A DNA stretch of 64,000 nt. Source: Blastomyces gilchristii SLH14081. Lineage: Eukaryota > Ascomycota > Eurotiomycetes > Onygenales > Ajellomycetaceae. Location of the stretch: NCBI RefSeq assembly GCF_000003855.2, contig NW_003101673.1, forward strand, positions 1,007,900-1,071,899, given 5' to 3'. Positions 44,760-57,111 of the stretch are shown here, piece by piece (within the stretch, counting starts at the first letter, position 1; each line of letters opens with the position of its first letter). The notes beneath the pieces are model-generated. The model worked only from the letters and a program-made list of their open reading frames with translations. It made no database searches and was not told the DNA's origin. The translations under genes were made by a program, and so were the position numbers.

Positions 44760-47700
44760 CATGAATGAATCAATCTCAGTGAAGAACATTCTTGAGCATC
44801 TTCTATGAGATCAAGCTATTTTTCTACAAGAAATACTTACTATCTGTAAACACTCTTAAACTGAGTCTCTAGACATAATCTTCAGAGATATCTATGAACT
44901 GAAAAGAAACTTTCTTAAGTTATAATCACTTAAGGCTACTTATCAAATCACAATCTATAAAAGCTTTTGTAAGTTTGTATTTAAAATTGACTCACAAGCT
45001 CAGCTGTGTAATATGAAAGATGAAGAAGCTGTCATCTATATAATAACAGATCTTTATTACACTGAAGTCAAGAACTGACTGAATTATCTAGAGAATAATT
45101 ATGAGAGATCTCACTGATCTGTTCTTAAGATCTATCTAGAGAATAAGTTAAGAGACTCTGTGAGCTGAAGAGAGAACATCTGAGCTGTAATTATCAATAT
45201 TAGAAAAAGAGATGAGAAATCTGATAAAGACTACTCACAGTGCTTTATAAAATTGTGATACAAATTGAGATCTGTGAAAACAGAGCCCTGAAACAAGATC
45301 TGAATGATAATATTTATAAAGAGACTGAATAAAGATATACAGAATAAGCTCATTAAGCAAGACTCTAAGTTCTTGACTCTGAAGAAACTGATGACTCTCA
45401 TTCATCACTTACAGATCACTGTAAGAGTCACAGACCTGTGAAGAGTGAATCACTGATCAGCTCTGTAAGAGCCAGAATAATAGAGAACAGATTTATTAGA
45501 AAAAGATAATAAGACACAGAGAGATTTGTATCTGACTGCTGAGTAGAAAGAGAGAGCTTTATAAGCTTCTATGAATAGAGTGTATAACAGAGAGATTAAG
45601 AAAAAGAAACTCTGCTTTATCTATTTTAAATCAGAATATCTCTGCACAAACTGTCTGAATAAATTAAAATAGAAATTTGAGAAGTCACAGACAGAGTCAC
45701 TAACAGTCTTCTTAAGAATCTTGAAGTTGACATCTGAATCTGTTGCTTTCTCAATGAAAATGCTTACTCATGAAGAGAGATTACATCACAGTACTGCTGT
45801 CTCACAAGTATGAAAAGTATTGATGAACTCAGAATCTCAGATCACTGTAGTGTTTCTAAAGCTCACAGAGTGAATGAGCTGAAAGATGAAAACTGAAAAT
45901 CTGCTCTTATAATAAGCAGAATATGAGAACTCAGATCTGAGAGCTGAGAGACTCATAAGAGTCATCTTTGAATTGCAAGATCTCTCTAAAATCTGAAGAA
46001 GATTTACAGAAACTGTGATTATCACAGATATCACAGATGATATGTACTTGAAACTTGTATAACTTTAAAGACACAATTCATACATAGCTGTCTGTGAGTC
46101 AGGTTTATACTTCTGATCAGTGTTGACAGACTCACTTATAAAGATAGAATCAGTTAATACTGCAGAGTTAATTAGAGAAGATAAGCTCATTTATATAATG
46201 ACTTTACAAGTGTCTGAGAATCTCATGATTATGAAAACTGAGCTTCAGATATCAGAGAAATACTGAGATCTCACAGAGATATTCAGCTCAGCAAAGACAG
46301 CTGAGCTTTTTTCTTCTTATGAAAAGAATCTGATAATAGATTTGATAGAAGAGCAGAAACTCTTCTGAGAATCAATCTATAAGCTCTCTTATCATAAGAC
46401 AGAGATCTTGCAGATCTATGTGAAGAAGAATCTGAAGAATGACTTTATTCAATCTTCACAGGTCTTCACAGAAGCCTCTGTGATATTTGTGAAGAAGAAG
46501 AATAAAGATCTCAGATTATGTGTAGACTACTATAACCTGAACTTCAAGATAATAAAGAGCTGCTATTTCCTGTCTCTGATTAAGAATGTGATCAACTGTC
46601 TCATGAGAGCTGTCATATTCATATAACTGAATGTAATCAATGTATATACACAGCTGTGAATACAGTCTGAGAATAAATGAAAGACTGTCTTTAAAACTGC
46701 ACTGAGATTGTTTAAATATCTAGTGATGTCTTTTAATCTGACTAATATTCTCATAGCATTTCAGTCTTTTATCAATAAAATACTTCACACATATCTGAAT
46801 GTCTTTGTAATAATATATCTGAATAATGTGATGATGTACTCTGTAAAGAAGAAAGAACACACTGAGCATGTATGAAATATGTTGAAGATCTTAGATGAGA
46901 CAGAACTGTATATTAAGTTTACAAAGTATAACTTCAGTATCTGTCAGATTAATTTCCTAGAATATATAATCATCACAGATGATATTCAGATGAAATCTTC
47001 ATAAATTGAGATTATTCTATTATAATCAGAGTTAACTAGTATTTATAAGATTCAGATCTTTCTGAGCTTTATGAATTTCTATAGACAGTTTATCTTTGCA
47101 TTTTTAAGAATCTTCTTGATTCTTATAGACATACTGAAGAGTGAAAATAAGAAGAAGTCATCTCATAAATAAAGAATGAAAAGATTGTTGAGAAGAAAGA
47201 ACTGTAAGAATTTTCTTATCTCAGAAGCTTATGAGGTTTTTGTAAGATTGAAATAGACATTCATAGATACAGTGATGCTGTTTCACTTTGATTTCTTACT
47301 CTTAATCAGATTGAAGACAGATGTCTTCTTCTTTACAATTTCAGAAATAGTCTTATAACTACAGTTAAATAAGAACTGAGTTTCAGTAATCTTTTTCTCA
47401 CAGAAGATGTAATCTGCAGAGATTAACTATGACATTTATAATCAGAAGCTTCTCATAATAGTGAAATTCTTTCATTACTGATATCACTACTTTGAGAGCC
47501 TCATGACAGTGATTACTGTCAGAACTAATCATAATAGCTTATAATAGTTTGCTTCAATCAAGAAACTCTTGCAGTAGCAGGTTCACTGAGCTCAGAGACT
47601 GAGTGAGTTCTGATTCAAGATAGAACATATTAAGAGAACTAAGAACTCAGTGAACAGACTCTCTCACAGATCAGACTATGTTAAGAAGATCAGAGCAACA

Positions 47701-49400
47701 GATACAGAGAGATTAGAGAAGATAGAAAAGCTTCACAGAATGCTTAAACTGAGTGTTATAAAGAGATTAACTGAAGAGTCTCTTAATTTCCTGTAAGAGA
47801 AGAAGAAGAAGAGAGAAAAGAAGTCTGTACAACTACTCTTTACAATACTAAGAGTCAATACTCTGAGAATCTCTGTGAGAATTCTTGAAGAGAGTATCTA
47901 TAATCTGAAGAGTTTATAGATTTTAAGAAGTACTGTGAAAGACCTGATATAAGAGAAAACAGAGTATAAGTCTTTATAAGATCTTCTATTCAGATTATCT
48001 GAACTATAACTGAAGAATGAATATACTCAGTATATTTAGAAACTGCTCACAGCAGGAATCAATTCTGCAGAAATAAAGAATTAAAGAGACTTAAATAATC
48101 TCTTATAAAGAGAGGATCAGATTTATGTATCTGTGAATAAGTTTCTATATATAGAACTTATTAAAAGGCATCATGACTCTTCTCTAGCAGGTCATTTTAT
48201 AAATACTAGAACTCATGAGTTGCTTATAAGAAAATACTTCTGACTGAAGATATAAGAACTTATAAAGAAGATAGTGAATTCTTATACTGTTTATCAGAGT
48301 TTGCAGATAGTGCAGTTCAGACTATATAAAGAACTTACTTCTCTACTTATCTTATAGAAATCTTGAAAACAGCTAGAAATGAATATTCTTATGAGTCTCT
48401 CTGAAAGTAAGAATATATATAATACCTGTTTTAACAGTGTGCTGATGATAGTGAATTGCTTTATTAAGATAACACACTTTATACTCACTCATAAGAACTT
48501 GAAGTCAAAGAATTTAACTTATATCTTTGTCTGTAATATGATCTGATTGTATGAATTGTCTGTGAACATTGTCTCAGACAGAGAATTAATCTTTATAGAA
48601 GAGTTCTGATCTGATCTGATAACTATTCTGAAGATTTTATAAGATCTAAGTATGACTTTTCATCAACAGACAGATGATCAGACAGAATGTCTGATGAGTA
48701 TATTGAAACAGTATCTACAGTGCTTTGTTAATTACAATTAGAATGACTGAGTGTATTAATTATTACTTACAGAGTTTATATACAACAACTCAAAGCATGT
48801 CAGCACAGATAAAACCTCTTTTGAGATACTCACTGAGACTCATTCATAGATAATCTTAATGAACTCATAAGAGTACACTATAGAGTGTGATAATGTCTGT
48901 GAATGAGATAAGAGAATTCAGAAGATTCAGAAGAAAGCTCATAAATTCTTGAAAAAGACTCAAGAGTATCAGAAGAGATACTATGACTTCAAGCATATTA
49001 TAAAGAGTTTCAAGAAAGATGATAGAGTCTGACTAAGTCTAGAAAACATCATTATATGAAGATCTAGTAAGAAGCTGAATCTCTTATGAACAGAGTCTTA
49101 CAAGATTGTGAAGAAAGTTAGTTTACAGTTTTACAGATTAAAACTGTTATCTAAGTTGCAGATATACAATGTTTTTCATATCTCTTTATTCTGTGAATAT
49201 AAGGAATTCTTAGAAGAGAACTCTGTGACTCATCACTCTGTCTGTAAAGCACTAGAGAGTGAAAGAGAATATCAGATTAAAGAGATTATTGACTCAGAGA
49301 AGTGAGATTACAAGCTCTGATTCAAGATTCAGTGATAAGAATATTCTGATAAGATGAATAAGTTCACTTGAAAACTATCTGAGCAGATAAGATATCTGCA
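44760..49400 (+). pseudogene. gag-pol of chromovirus G (decayed)
   Basis: The capsid-like part begins near 44761 (MNESISVKNILEHLL). The zinc knuckle near 45610-45655 reads CFIYFKSEYLCTNC, with one Cys and the His changed to Tyr. RT is readable at 46408-46626 including VKKKNKDLRLCVDYYNLN, then YLNN at 46816-46827 (expected YLDD). The integrase zinc-binding part HHDSSLAGHFINTRTHELL is at about 48160-48220. The first core aspartate is changed to N (MIVNCFIK near 48445-48470); the glutamate in TDDQTECL (near 48670) is kept. The GPY-like module (HISLFCEYKEFL) and chromodomain start (EYQIKEIIDSEK) are at 49108-49305. In-frame stops occur throughout; the gag start is approximate. Confidence 0.83.
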
Positions 49401-50111
49401 GAAGCTGAGACATGACTTTTATACTGTAAATTCTGATAAGTCAGAATGACACAGTCTTTGCTAAGAATCTAATTATAATAAAGATATTAACACTGTCATT
49501 TATGAACTCTAGTCTATAAGATAATGAGTTTCTACTGAGATGAACAGTCTGCAGTGTATATAAGAGAAGAAGAAATCATATTCTCATTAAAGCTAAAAAA
49601 TAAGAAAATAAACAGAGTCATGAACACAATTTAGAGATTAATAAAGAAAAAATAAAGAAAACTTACACTCATATTCTTAATATTTATAACACTCAATTTC
49701 CTTACAACTATTAATTTCTCTCTTTAAAGAAGTAGAAAGTATCATATCTGTAGTACAGACAATTATTACATTTAATATAAAGACTGTCAGAAATGCACAG
49801 ACTTCAGAGAAGTCAGATATCAGAATATACATAGTTACAGCAGAGTCTTAAGAGCTGACTGTCTGTGTATGTGATCAGATATCTCTTATGAAGATGTATT
49901 CACTTTCTCAGTTATGCTGAAGTATTCAGTCTGAAAACAATTGAGATATGAAGAGAGAGCTCATCTACTCAGATTAACTTCTGTCATGAATTCATGACAT
50001 TTGCATTGCTTTGATTATCTGGATTTTGCAGGTACTCAGAGACTCATCTCTCATTAACAATGAAATTGTGAAAATGCGCCGCGGTGTGAGAACCATTGAT
50101 AGAAAACCTAG
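49401..50111. other. 3' region of chromovirus G before the extra frame
   Basis: No readable gene. A small CpG-retaining patch (GCGCCGCGG near 50076-50085) stands out in otherwise CpG-free DNA. Confidence 0.4.
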
Positions 50112-50420
50112 ACATATTTACATATACCTGGTCAGAAATTGTGTGAGCAGGAAGAAGATGATTGTAGGCCTGTGAGACTGCAGAAGACACTGACAACACT
50201 GAGAGCTTTACAAGAACTGTTAGCTAGAGTCTGTAAGAAATTACTTATGAGAAGACTTACAGCAAAGAGAAGAACTGCACTGCTTGAAATCAGAGACTGA
50301 TCTGAGAGAGATATGAAATTAACTGCTAGTCTGAAGATTGAGTGCAGTGACAGAGTTAAAGAAGATGAAGACACAGTTATGAGCAGCAGTGTTTCTGCTT
50401 CATCAGTCAGTAAAAAGTGA
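50112..50420 (+). pseudogene. Extra open frame downstream of pol in chromovirus G, unassigned
   Basis: One plus-strand frame with LCEQEEDDCRPVRLQKTLTT, then ALQELLARVCKKLLMRRL, one stop (probably from CGA or TGG), then a Ser-rich end (SSSVSASSVSKK) and TGA at 50418. Predicted helical and charged, no membrane segment. It lies in the same relative place as the extra frame in D, but I see no clear sequence similarity between them. The minus-strand frame here (50132-50374) is its antisense shadow. Confidence 0.4.
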
Positions 50421-51289
50421 TCAGAGAAGTTACAGAGACACTTATAAGAAGCTCAGTGATAATCAGATATTATTTATAAAGATATTAAAATTGAAAAATT
50501 TTTTTATTCTTGAGAAGTTCTTGAATTAATACACAGATATTATCAGAAATACTCTCTCTCTATTATCTGAGTGAAAACACTTCATAGATAAATGAGAATA
50601 CTCACAGTTTATAAGAATGAGAGCTGTTATAGAAAAAGAAAAAAGAAGATGAGATTCTGCAGACAGATCTGAGATATTTATACTACTCTAGAGAGGTTTG
50701 CTTACACTGTGAGTGATCTCATGAAACAGTCAGATCACTCTAGTAAATAAGAGTGATTATGAATTACAGATCTGAATCTTTCTATATAACTATAAAGAGT
50801 GATTGCAGACTGTAAATATCTTGATTCTACAATTCTACAGAGTTAATGAAAGAATAGAAAATTCCTTATAATTCTACAGTGTTAAAGAACAATGATTCAT
50901 GAGAATGAGTGAAAGATTAACTTATGAATACTTCTCTTTGATAAGAATAATCTTACAGAGAGTGATTCATCTATGAGATGAATCTGTGTAATAATCACAC
51001 AAGAATCTCATGAAAATGATTGAGAGTTAACTGGAATTCTTCTGTATAAAAGATGTAAGATGAATCTGTGTAATAATCAGAGAAGAATCTGTAAATTATA
51101 AAGAATCTTATGAAACAAGAAACTGAGTAACAGACTCTTTTTTCTTTATAATAACAAGAGATTTTTCCTCACTGAGATTTTTTTATAGATATGAAGAGTT
51201 TTTAGTGAGTATCACTGCAGTGCTGAGCTGATTCTATGAAGTCACTCAGTGAAAGGCTTTGCAGACAAAGTCTTAGAGAGAGAGGAATA
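50421..51289. other. 3' untranslated region of chromovirus G
   Basis: AT-rich, no gene or repeat recognised up to the 3' LTR. Confidence 0.4.
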
Positions 51290-51547
51290 TATAAGAAATT
51301 CTGCTTCTCACAGATTCTTTATCTCTATTTCTATCTCTCATGTAATTAATAGAGCTAGCGGCTCTTGACTACACACAACTATATAGACTGAAGTTCATGA
51401 ATACTATTCACAACTCAGCTTGAATGCTACTATACATTTAACCTCTACATTTTATCTTTCTACTGTGAATACTTCTAGTAGTTAACAGTACATATCACGC
51501 CAAGCTGCAAACACCTGAATAATCGCCTGCGAGTACTTATTCTTACA
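51290..51547 (+). repeat. 3' LTR of chromovirus G
   Basis: 258 bp, equal to the 5' LTR. Here the left third is decayed (TATAAGAAATTCTGC) and the right end keeps CpG (CACGCC, ATCGCCTGCG), the reverse of the 5' LTR. Confidence 0.92.
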
Positions 51548-51619
51548 AAATCTCAACTGCTTGCATTATATCTAGTTATTATTATTATTATTATTATTCT
51601 TCAATTATAGATGTATGTA

Positions 51620-54240
51620 GTCAGAGACTATGACATCTACCTGAGAACTTTTAGTTCTCAGGGTTTTCCCTATATCTGTAAAGTTAACTATTATACATTC
51701 ATCAATTTCAGATATGTAAAATCAGAAAATTTCAGCTCTGAATACAAAAACTGTTAACAAATTACAGTATTTTAACATCTTCTGATACTTTGAAATCATT
51801 TGACAATATCATGACAAAAGAAAAGAGAACACAGTCTTAAAGATAGAACACATTAAATAGATAGATAGAAAAGAATTGAAAGAAAAAGATAAAGTAAAGA
51901 GAGACTGTAATAAAACAAATTATTAAAAGATAGTATATAGCTGTTTTAACAGACTATATCTGATTGATTTCCTTCTCTTAATATTCAGATATTTCTGAAT
52001 TTAGTCATTTTCTTGTAGCTGCTTGAGTTTCTGATAGAAAGTCTATTAAGTATTTAATTCCTGTCTCAGTTGAGTATAAGAATCTCATATTTAATTGATT
52101 TAGATTATACTTCTCTTTCAATCTGACTCTGAAACTATTGTATAATGCACAGTGTATTACAATATACTCAGAATTCTCATTTACATTACAAAATGAGCAT
52201 TCTATTAAATTAAATCTATCATTAAATCTTTGTATATAAGATTTACAATAGTCATGTTCTAGTTTCAGCTGTATTATAGATGAGAATATTTTCTTTTTAT
52301 ATTTAATTAAACAAGATTTTCACTTGAGTTTTGTTTCAAATCTTGAATAATGTATACTCTTCTTTTGTTTCTGTCAGCTTTCATTTCACTTATCTAAACA
52401 AGATTCTTTTATTTTTCTCTTTATAAAAGACCAGGACATAATCTTTTCAATAGATCTACTTAATTCTGAACTCTTTTTTACAGCTGAATCAGTCAATTCA
52501 TTATTATGAATATTCATATAAGTAGAAACTCAGTGTTAGACTGACCGTGTGACCGTGTCTGGGACCAGGACCAGATTTTTTGATAGTTTCATTATCAATT
52601 CGACTGATCTCATTACACGGTTCTAACATTAGATAGTAGTCCCATACTGTCCCAGTGAGACTTACTGTCTACTCTTGTCACATTTTCCAAATGAGACCAT
52701 GGATTTCCACTTCTCAATTAAAATTATTTTTATTGCTTTAAATGACTTTAAATCTTATTTGAGTGTTACCAAAAAGTGTTACTTTTTAAAAAATTAAAAA
52801 TAGTCTAAAAGAAACCTTAAAATGTCTAAAAATAGTAACTTTATGCCAAGAATGGGACTAAATGGGATCAAATGAGACCGCTTTCTCATTTTTTTCAAGT
52901 CATGGTTCCATTTTAAGATCTGATATATAGTCACTTTACATGTTTTTTTGATAGTCAGTCCCAGCGGGATTCACGCCAAGAAATGTATAGAATCAGACCA
53001 AATGAGACCAAACATGAAATTCATGATCCCGGCGGCCAGTCTACTCAGTGTAGATGAATTATTAGCTTTGATATTCTTCTCTTTTGAATTTTCAAAATGG
53101 AGTTTAAAATCAGTTCAAGATTCATTTAATCACTATAAATCTAACTATTTCTAAGGCTTTTTAAAGCAGCTTGACTATCAGAGAATATTCATGTCTCTTT
53201 CAAACTATTTTCTCTTTTATAAGATTTTATTTTAATGAGTTTGAAAGCTTTCACTATTGTAAATAGTTCAGTATCAAAGACTTCAGATTCACAGTCTAAA
53301 TTTCAGAAATCTGAGATAAAATTGATATTATCTTCAGTATAAGCAATGTCTGTGTCTAATCTATTCAAATTCTCATTTTTAAAGTTATCTGAATAAATCA
53401 GAATAGAGTCTTCTATATTGATTGTAGAAATTCTCTTCAAATGCTGTTCATATTCTTTCTTCTTAGATAGTTTACTTATTTATAAGTCTATAAGAGATTC
53501 AAGCTTTTCTCTTCAGAGAGATATCTTCTCATGATCAACTTTTTCAATATTTGAAGAAAAAAATTGATTTTTAATCAGTGAGTATAGTCTGTACAGTTGA
53601 GAAGACATTTTCTTTGAAGAATTATTTTCATTTCAATCAAGAAATCTATTTCAATTCAGTTCATTTTCAGAGTTAATTAATAGAAATGAAGAAGAGACTC
53701 TTTCTCTAATTATATAATTTAAGCTCATCTTTATAACTCTCAGAGCATAGTTTACATAGGTCTTTACAAATCTAATAGTAGAAGAAGGAATTGAAGCTTC
53801 AATTTTCATTGCTTTAATAGAAGATGATTTGAATACTCTTAGAATTCTTCTCAAAGCTCTGTTTTACAGACTTTAAAATAGTTCAGTGAAATTCTCTTAA
53901 TTATTCTATCAAACTTGAACTTCATAATCAGCTACTGAGATAATACAAACTATATATAACTATCTTATAGCCTGGAAGAATAGATCTCTCTCTGTATTTA
54001 ATAGTCTGATTATGTTATTCAATAGTCTTTCTGTCTTGACAGTTCTTTATTGAATATAATATTTAAAACTTAACTTAGAGTTTAATCATACTTCTAATCA
54101 TTTGACATTTAAACTGAGTTTAATCTCTCTATTTAAAAGAGTTAGAGATAGTTCTTTCTCATTGAATCTAGAAAAGAAATGAATTAACTCAGTTTTATTT
54201 ATATTAAATTGAATTTGATTGATATCTGCTCTAATAAAGA
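51620..54240 (-). pseudogene. LINE2 ORF2 3' part (decayed)
   Basis: Matches LINE1 ORF2 from the RT thumb (EIDINQIQFN region at the upper end) through RNase H to the Cys-His end, with stops. The 3' UTR hairpin is at 51641-51661. A readable stretch at 53651-53854 corresponds to LINE1 41008-41217, with a short insertion near 53635-53720 relative to LINE1. Confidence 0.75.
52537..53043 (+). mobile_element. Non-autonomous hAT derivative, best-preserved copy
   Basis: 507 bp, TAGACTGACCGTGTGACCG to CCGGCGGCCAGTCTA, exact 8-bp duplication CTCAGTGT (52529-52536, 53044-53051). The empty site is visible in LINE1 near 40550. It keeps CpG at both ends while its host LINE2 is decayed. Confidence 0.95.
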
Positions 54241-54987
54241 CTACAGGTGCTAGTCACCTGCAGAATGCATTTTAAGCTAATTATATTTAACTCTCTATAA
54301 TTAATTAATCACTGTGTTCATCCTCTCAGACCAGCCACTAATTTCCAGAGATATTAATTAGTAACTGTCATTGATCACTTGATAATGTACACATCAAGTT
54401 TTCAGTTGCTGATCTCAGTCTCATTAGATATTCATTGATCTATCAATTAGCTGTTGTGATCTCATCTTATGTTACAGACTAATCATAGAGTTGATAACTG
54501 CAGTTCTCTCTGCTAGTATTAGAGCTTGACAGTGAGCTTGCAGACTCTAGTCTATCAGAGTGCTCTATCTAGAGTCTAGATACACATCTAGATCTGCTAG
54601 TCAGATGATTTTCAAAATTATTCTCTGTATTTAAGAGAGAGCTAGGCTTCAATGACAGCTCTAGTTAGAGACTTGCTTAAGTAGTGTATAATCACTATAT
54701 TAGACTTGACTCTATATTGTTAGAACCTTGATGAATGCATAGTAGAATAGTAAGACATTGACATCTCATGCTGACTCTGATGAGTGTTCACAGAATCTCA
54801 CTCAACTAGTGACTTAACTTACAGTAGAGAGTTCTATCTCATATCAAGTCTTACTAATTAGACTCAGCCTCTATTACATGAGGGCTTTCATGGGTAAGAA
54901 GTGACAGATGCCAGCAGTGAGATTCAAACCCACACACCTCTAATGTATACGGTCTTGATTACTAGTCTTATCAACTGAGTCACGCTG
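54241..54987 (-). repeat. tRNA-like 747-bp module
   Basis: On the minus strand it begins at the target duplication and can be read as a tRNA-like fold. TGCCAGC (using TGC of the duplication) pairs with GCTGGCA 80 nt later, with an anticodon-like stem CTAGT/ATTAG and a T-arm GTGGG-TTTGAAT-CTCAC. It ends with a strong hairpin (CAGGTG-ACTAG-CACCTG) at the fusion with the LINE. A second, partial copy is at 1-63. Probably a long tRNA-derived SINE or other small RNA. Confidence 0.6.
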
Positions 54988-56120
54988 GCATTATATCTAG
55001 TTTATTATCAGAGTCATTTCTCAATTCTTTAATCTTAACAGAAGTTTGAGAATTCAAATTCTGTTTACATTTAGCTGAAGAATTGAAGTTTGAAGATTTA
55101 AATAGTTAAGAGTTTCTTCTTTTTAAGCTTGCAGTTGTAGATTTACTGGCTTGACTATTCTCTTCAGTTCTAGATTTACTTTAAGCTTCATCTTTTCTTC
55201 AGTTCTTTTGAGTTCTTGAAGTAAATATACATTCTTTTGAGCTAGATGCATGTTTTTCTTTGCAATTAGAGTATTTAAGTAGAGTGTATTGATATATTTC
55301 ATCTCTTTTTAAGCATGTTTCATATTTATACTCACTAGTTTTATGATCTCTAGTATAGAATGCATATTTTAAGTCTCTAAAATAAGAGATTACAAAGTGT
55401 TTATATCTTTGACAGTTTGAACACTGTATTTAAGCTTTGAGATTCATTCTTGAGTCTTTGTATTTATGAACTCTCATTTCAAATCTGTTACTCTTACTTC
55501 AGAGATCTTTGACTGTTTAAGTATCTTTGTATATACTAGAATAGAGGTATTTCTTCTCCTTTGTCTGAACTCAATTGAATTTAGTCATACAGACTCTTTT
55601 CTCAGTTAAATAGAGTTGTATTCTTTTAATTCATTTTTGAGAAGTAGTATTTCTTCTTCACAGTCAAAAATTTCAACTGAAATATTATAAAGAATGAATT
55701 TATCTCACTTTTCATCTCTCTTAGATAGAATTATTATGTTTAACAAAGATTCTACTGCTGATTTTCAGAGATTCTCATTCTGAATAAGAAATTCTGTACT
55801 GAATTCAGACATTGTAGTCAGAATAATGAAGTTTTCAAAGAAGAATGACTCAATTGAAGCTATAACTAGTTTAAAAACTTTAATATTAGTTATTAACTGA
55901 GAAAAGAACTGCTGATTAATTTCATTTCTAATTCTAAAAATGAGATTTGAGTTTAGCTTGTTTCTCTGTAAGATATTCTGATTTAAGACTTTGAGAATAA
56001 GTCTTCTATTTCTGAAGATTTGAAGATTTTTCTCTTTTTACATTTTTTTCTTCACTTTTCTATCAATAGAAGTATGAGTAGTATTCTTCTCAGTTTTCTC
56101 AGAATTTTAAGCAGATTTTG

Positions 56121-56165
56121 AGATAGCAGATTTAGAGATAGCAGATTTAGAGATAGCAGATTCAA
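56121..56165 (-). repeat. 15-bp tandem repeat in LINE1 ORF1
   Basis: Three units AGATAGCAGATTTAG, encoding the pentapeptide AISKS three times in ORF1. Confidence 0.85.
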
Positions 56166-56195
56166 CTGCTTGAGTATATATTTTCTACTAATTTA

Positions 56196-56225
56196 AAGAA
56201 GAAGAAGAAGAAGAAGAAGAAGAAG
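56196..56225. repeat. (AAG)n microsatellite in LINE1 ORF1
   Basis: Ten AAG triplets, coding serine on the minus strand. Confidence 0.9.
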
Positions 56226-56541
56226 CAAAGTAAACTGAAAAGTTAGTAATTATACTAGAAATTTTCAATATTGTTAGAACTGTGTTTGAAATTCCAAGTT
56301 TGAACTTGATCACTTTCTGTAGTTATTTAGTCTGAGTATGAAGAATTAACAGAACTTCTTCATTCATCTCACTCAGACACTGCTTTTCAAGAATCTTACT
56401 TGCTTTTTCATGTTTCTGTATTTCAAGAACTTATTATTTCTCTATTTCTTTCTTCTTTCTTCTCTTCAGAATTTCAATCTCAGGAATAACATTTGAGAAA
56501 GCATCTTTTTTCACATCAACTGAGTGTATTTTTGAACTCAT

Positions 56542-57111
56542 TGTTCTTACTCAATGAAAAGTTGATCAGACTGATTTAATTGAGATATTTATTAAACTCT
56601 TTTGAATTGAAAAGTTAGTCAGACTGTTTCAATTAAGAGATTTCTAAGTCTGTTTTTCATTGAAAAGTTGGTCAGACTGTTTCAAAAGAAGAATAAAAGA
56701 CTTTTATATATAAAATACCTGATTTTTTTCACACTAGTTCAGTAACTAGGTTAGATTTTTGAAGAGCATCTAATAAACTAAAATTGATTTTTAAAATAAA
56801 TTAATAAAATCTTTACAATCTCTTTCTTGAGATATAGTGAGAAAAAGTATGATATCAATTAATAATAAATCAGATGATATGACAGTTTTTGAGAGAAAAA
56901 CTGATAAAAAATAAATCAATTTTTTACAGAGAAATTGATTAAAACTATTCAATTTTATTCTAAATCATTCAATTCTTCTCACACAATAAGTGTTCAACTC
57001 AAATCAGTTAATAAAGAGTGTAAAAAAGAATTAAGTATTAATAAAAGCTTTTCAGTCACTGAAAAAGTAATTCTTACTTAAAAGAATGTGAAATTATAAC
57101 AGAAAACAACT
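56542..57111 (-). other. LINE1 leader between monomers and ORF1
   Basis: Contains three copies of a motif GAAAAGTTGGTCAGACTG (near 56557, 56610 and 56661), about 52 bp apart. No gene seen. Confidence 0.6.

Larger units (their letters stand above)
44297..51547 (+). mobile_element. Chromovirus G, complete but decayed
   Basis: 7251 bp with two 258-bp LTRs and an exact duplication AAATC (44292-44296, 51548-51552), inserted between ORF1 and ORF2 of LINE1. A third gypsy family: its LTRs share nothing obvious with A/B/C/F or D. Order gag, protease, RT, RNase H, integrase, chromodomain, then a 1.9-kb 3' region with one more frame. Confidence 0.93.
51576..54987 (-). mobile_element. LINE2: 5'-truncated LINE fused to a tRNA-like module
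   Basis: Minus strand, 13-bp duplication GCATTATATCTAG (51563-51575, 54988-55000). The LINE part 51576-54240 matches LINE1 39595 to about 41655 (3' UTR, RNase H, RT end). At 54240/54241 the match to LINE1 stops and a 747-bp module follows, ending exactly at the target duplication. An hAT derivative is nested at 52537-53043. Confidence 0.88.
55001..56541 (-). pseudogene. LINE1 ORF1: nucleic-acid-binding protein (decayed)
   Basis: Start ATG at 56541 (MSSKIHSVDVKKDAFSNVI), charged coiled-coil-like N-terminus, then a run of serines coded by the (AAG)n tract and a SAISK repeat. Near 55330-55440 lies a zinc knuckle (QCSNCQRYKHFV...), typical of ORF1 of Tad/I-type LINEs, with its later residues decayed. 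It continues past the LINE2 and G insertions for only a few codons. Would coat the LINE RNA. Confidence 0.72.

Noticed and set aside
54241..54987. Helitron fragment (terminal hairpin near CTAG)
   Set aside because: No TC start, and insertion was not between A and T independently; it shares the LINE2 target duplication.
54905..54990. Functional tRNA gene on the minus strand
   Set aside because: Acceptor and T-arm pairing is visible but the D-arm is poor, the anticodon loop is oversized, and the sequence is part of a repeated 747-bp module.
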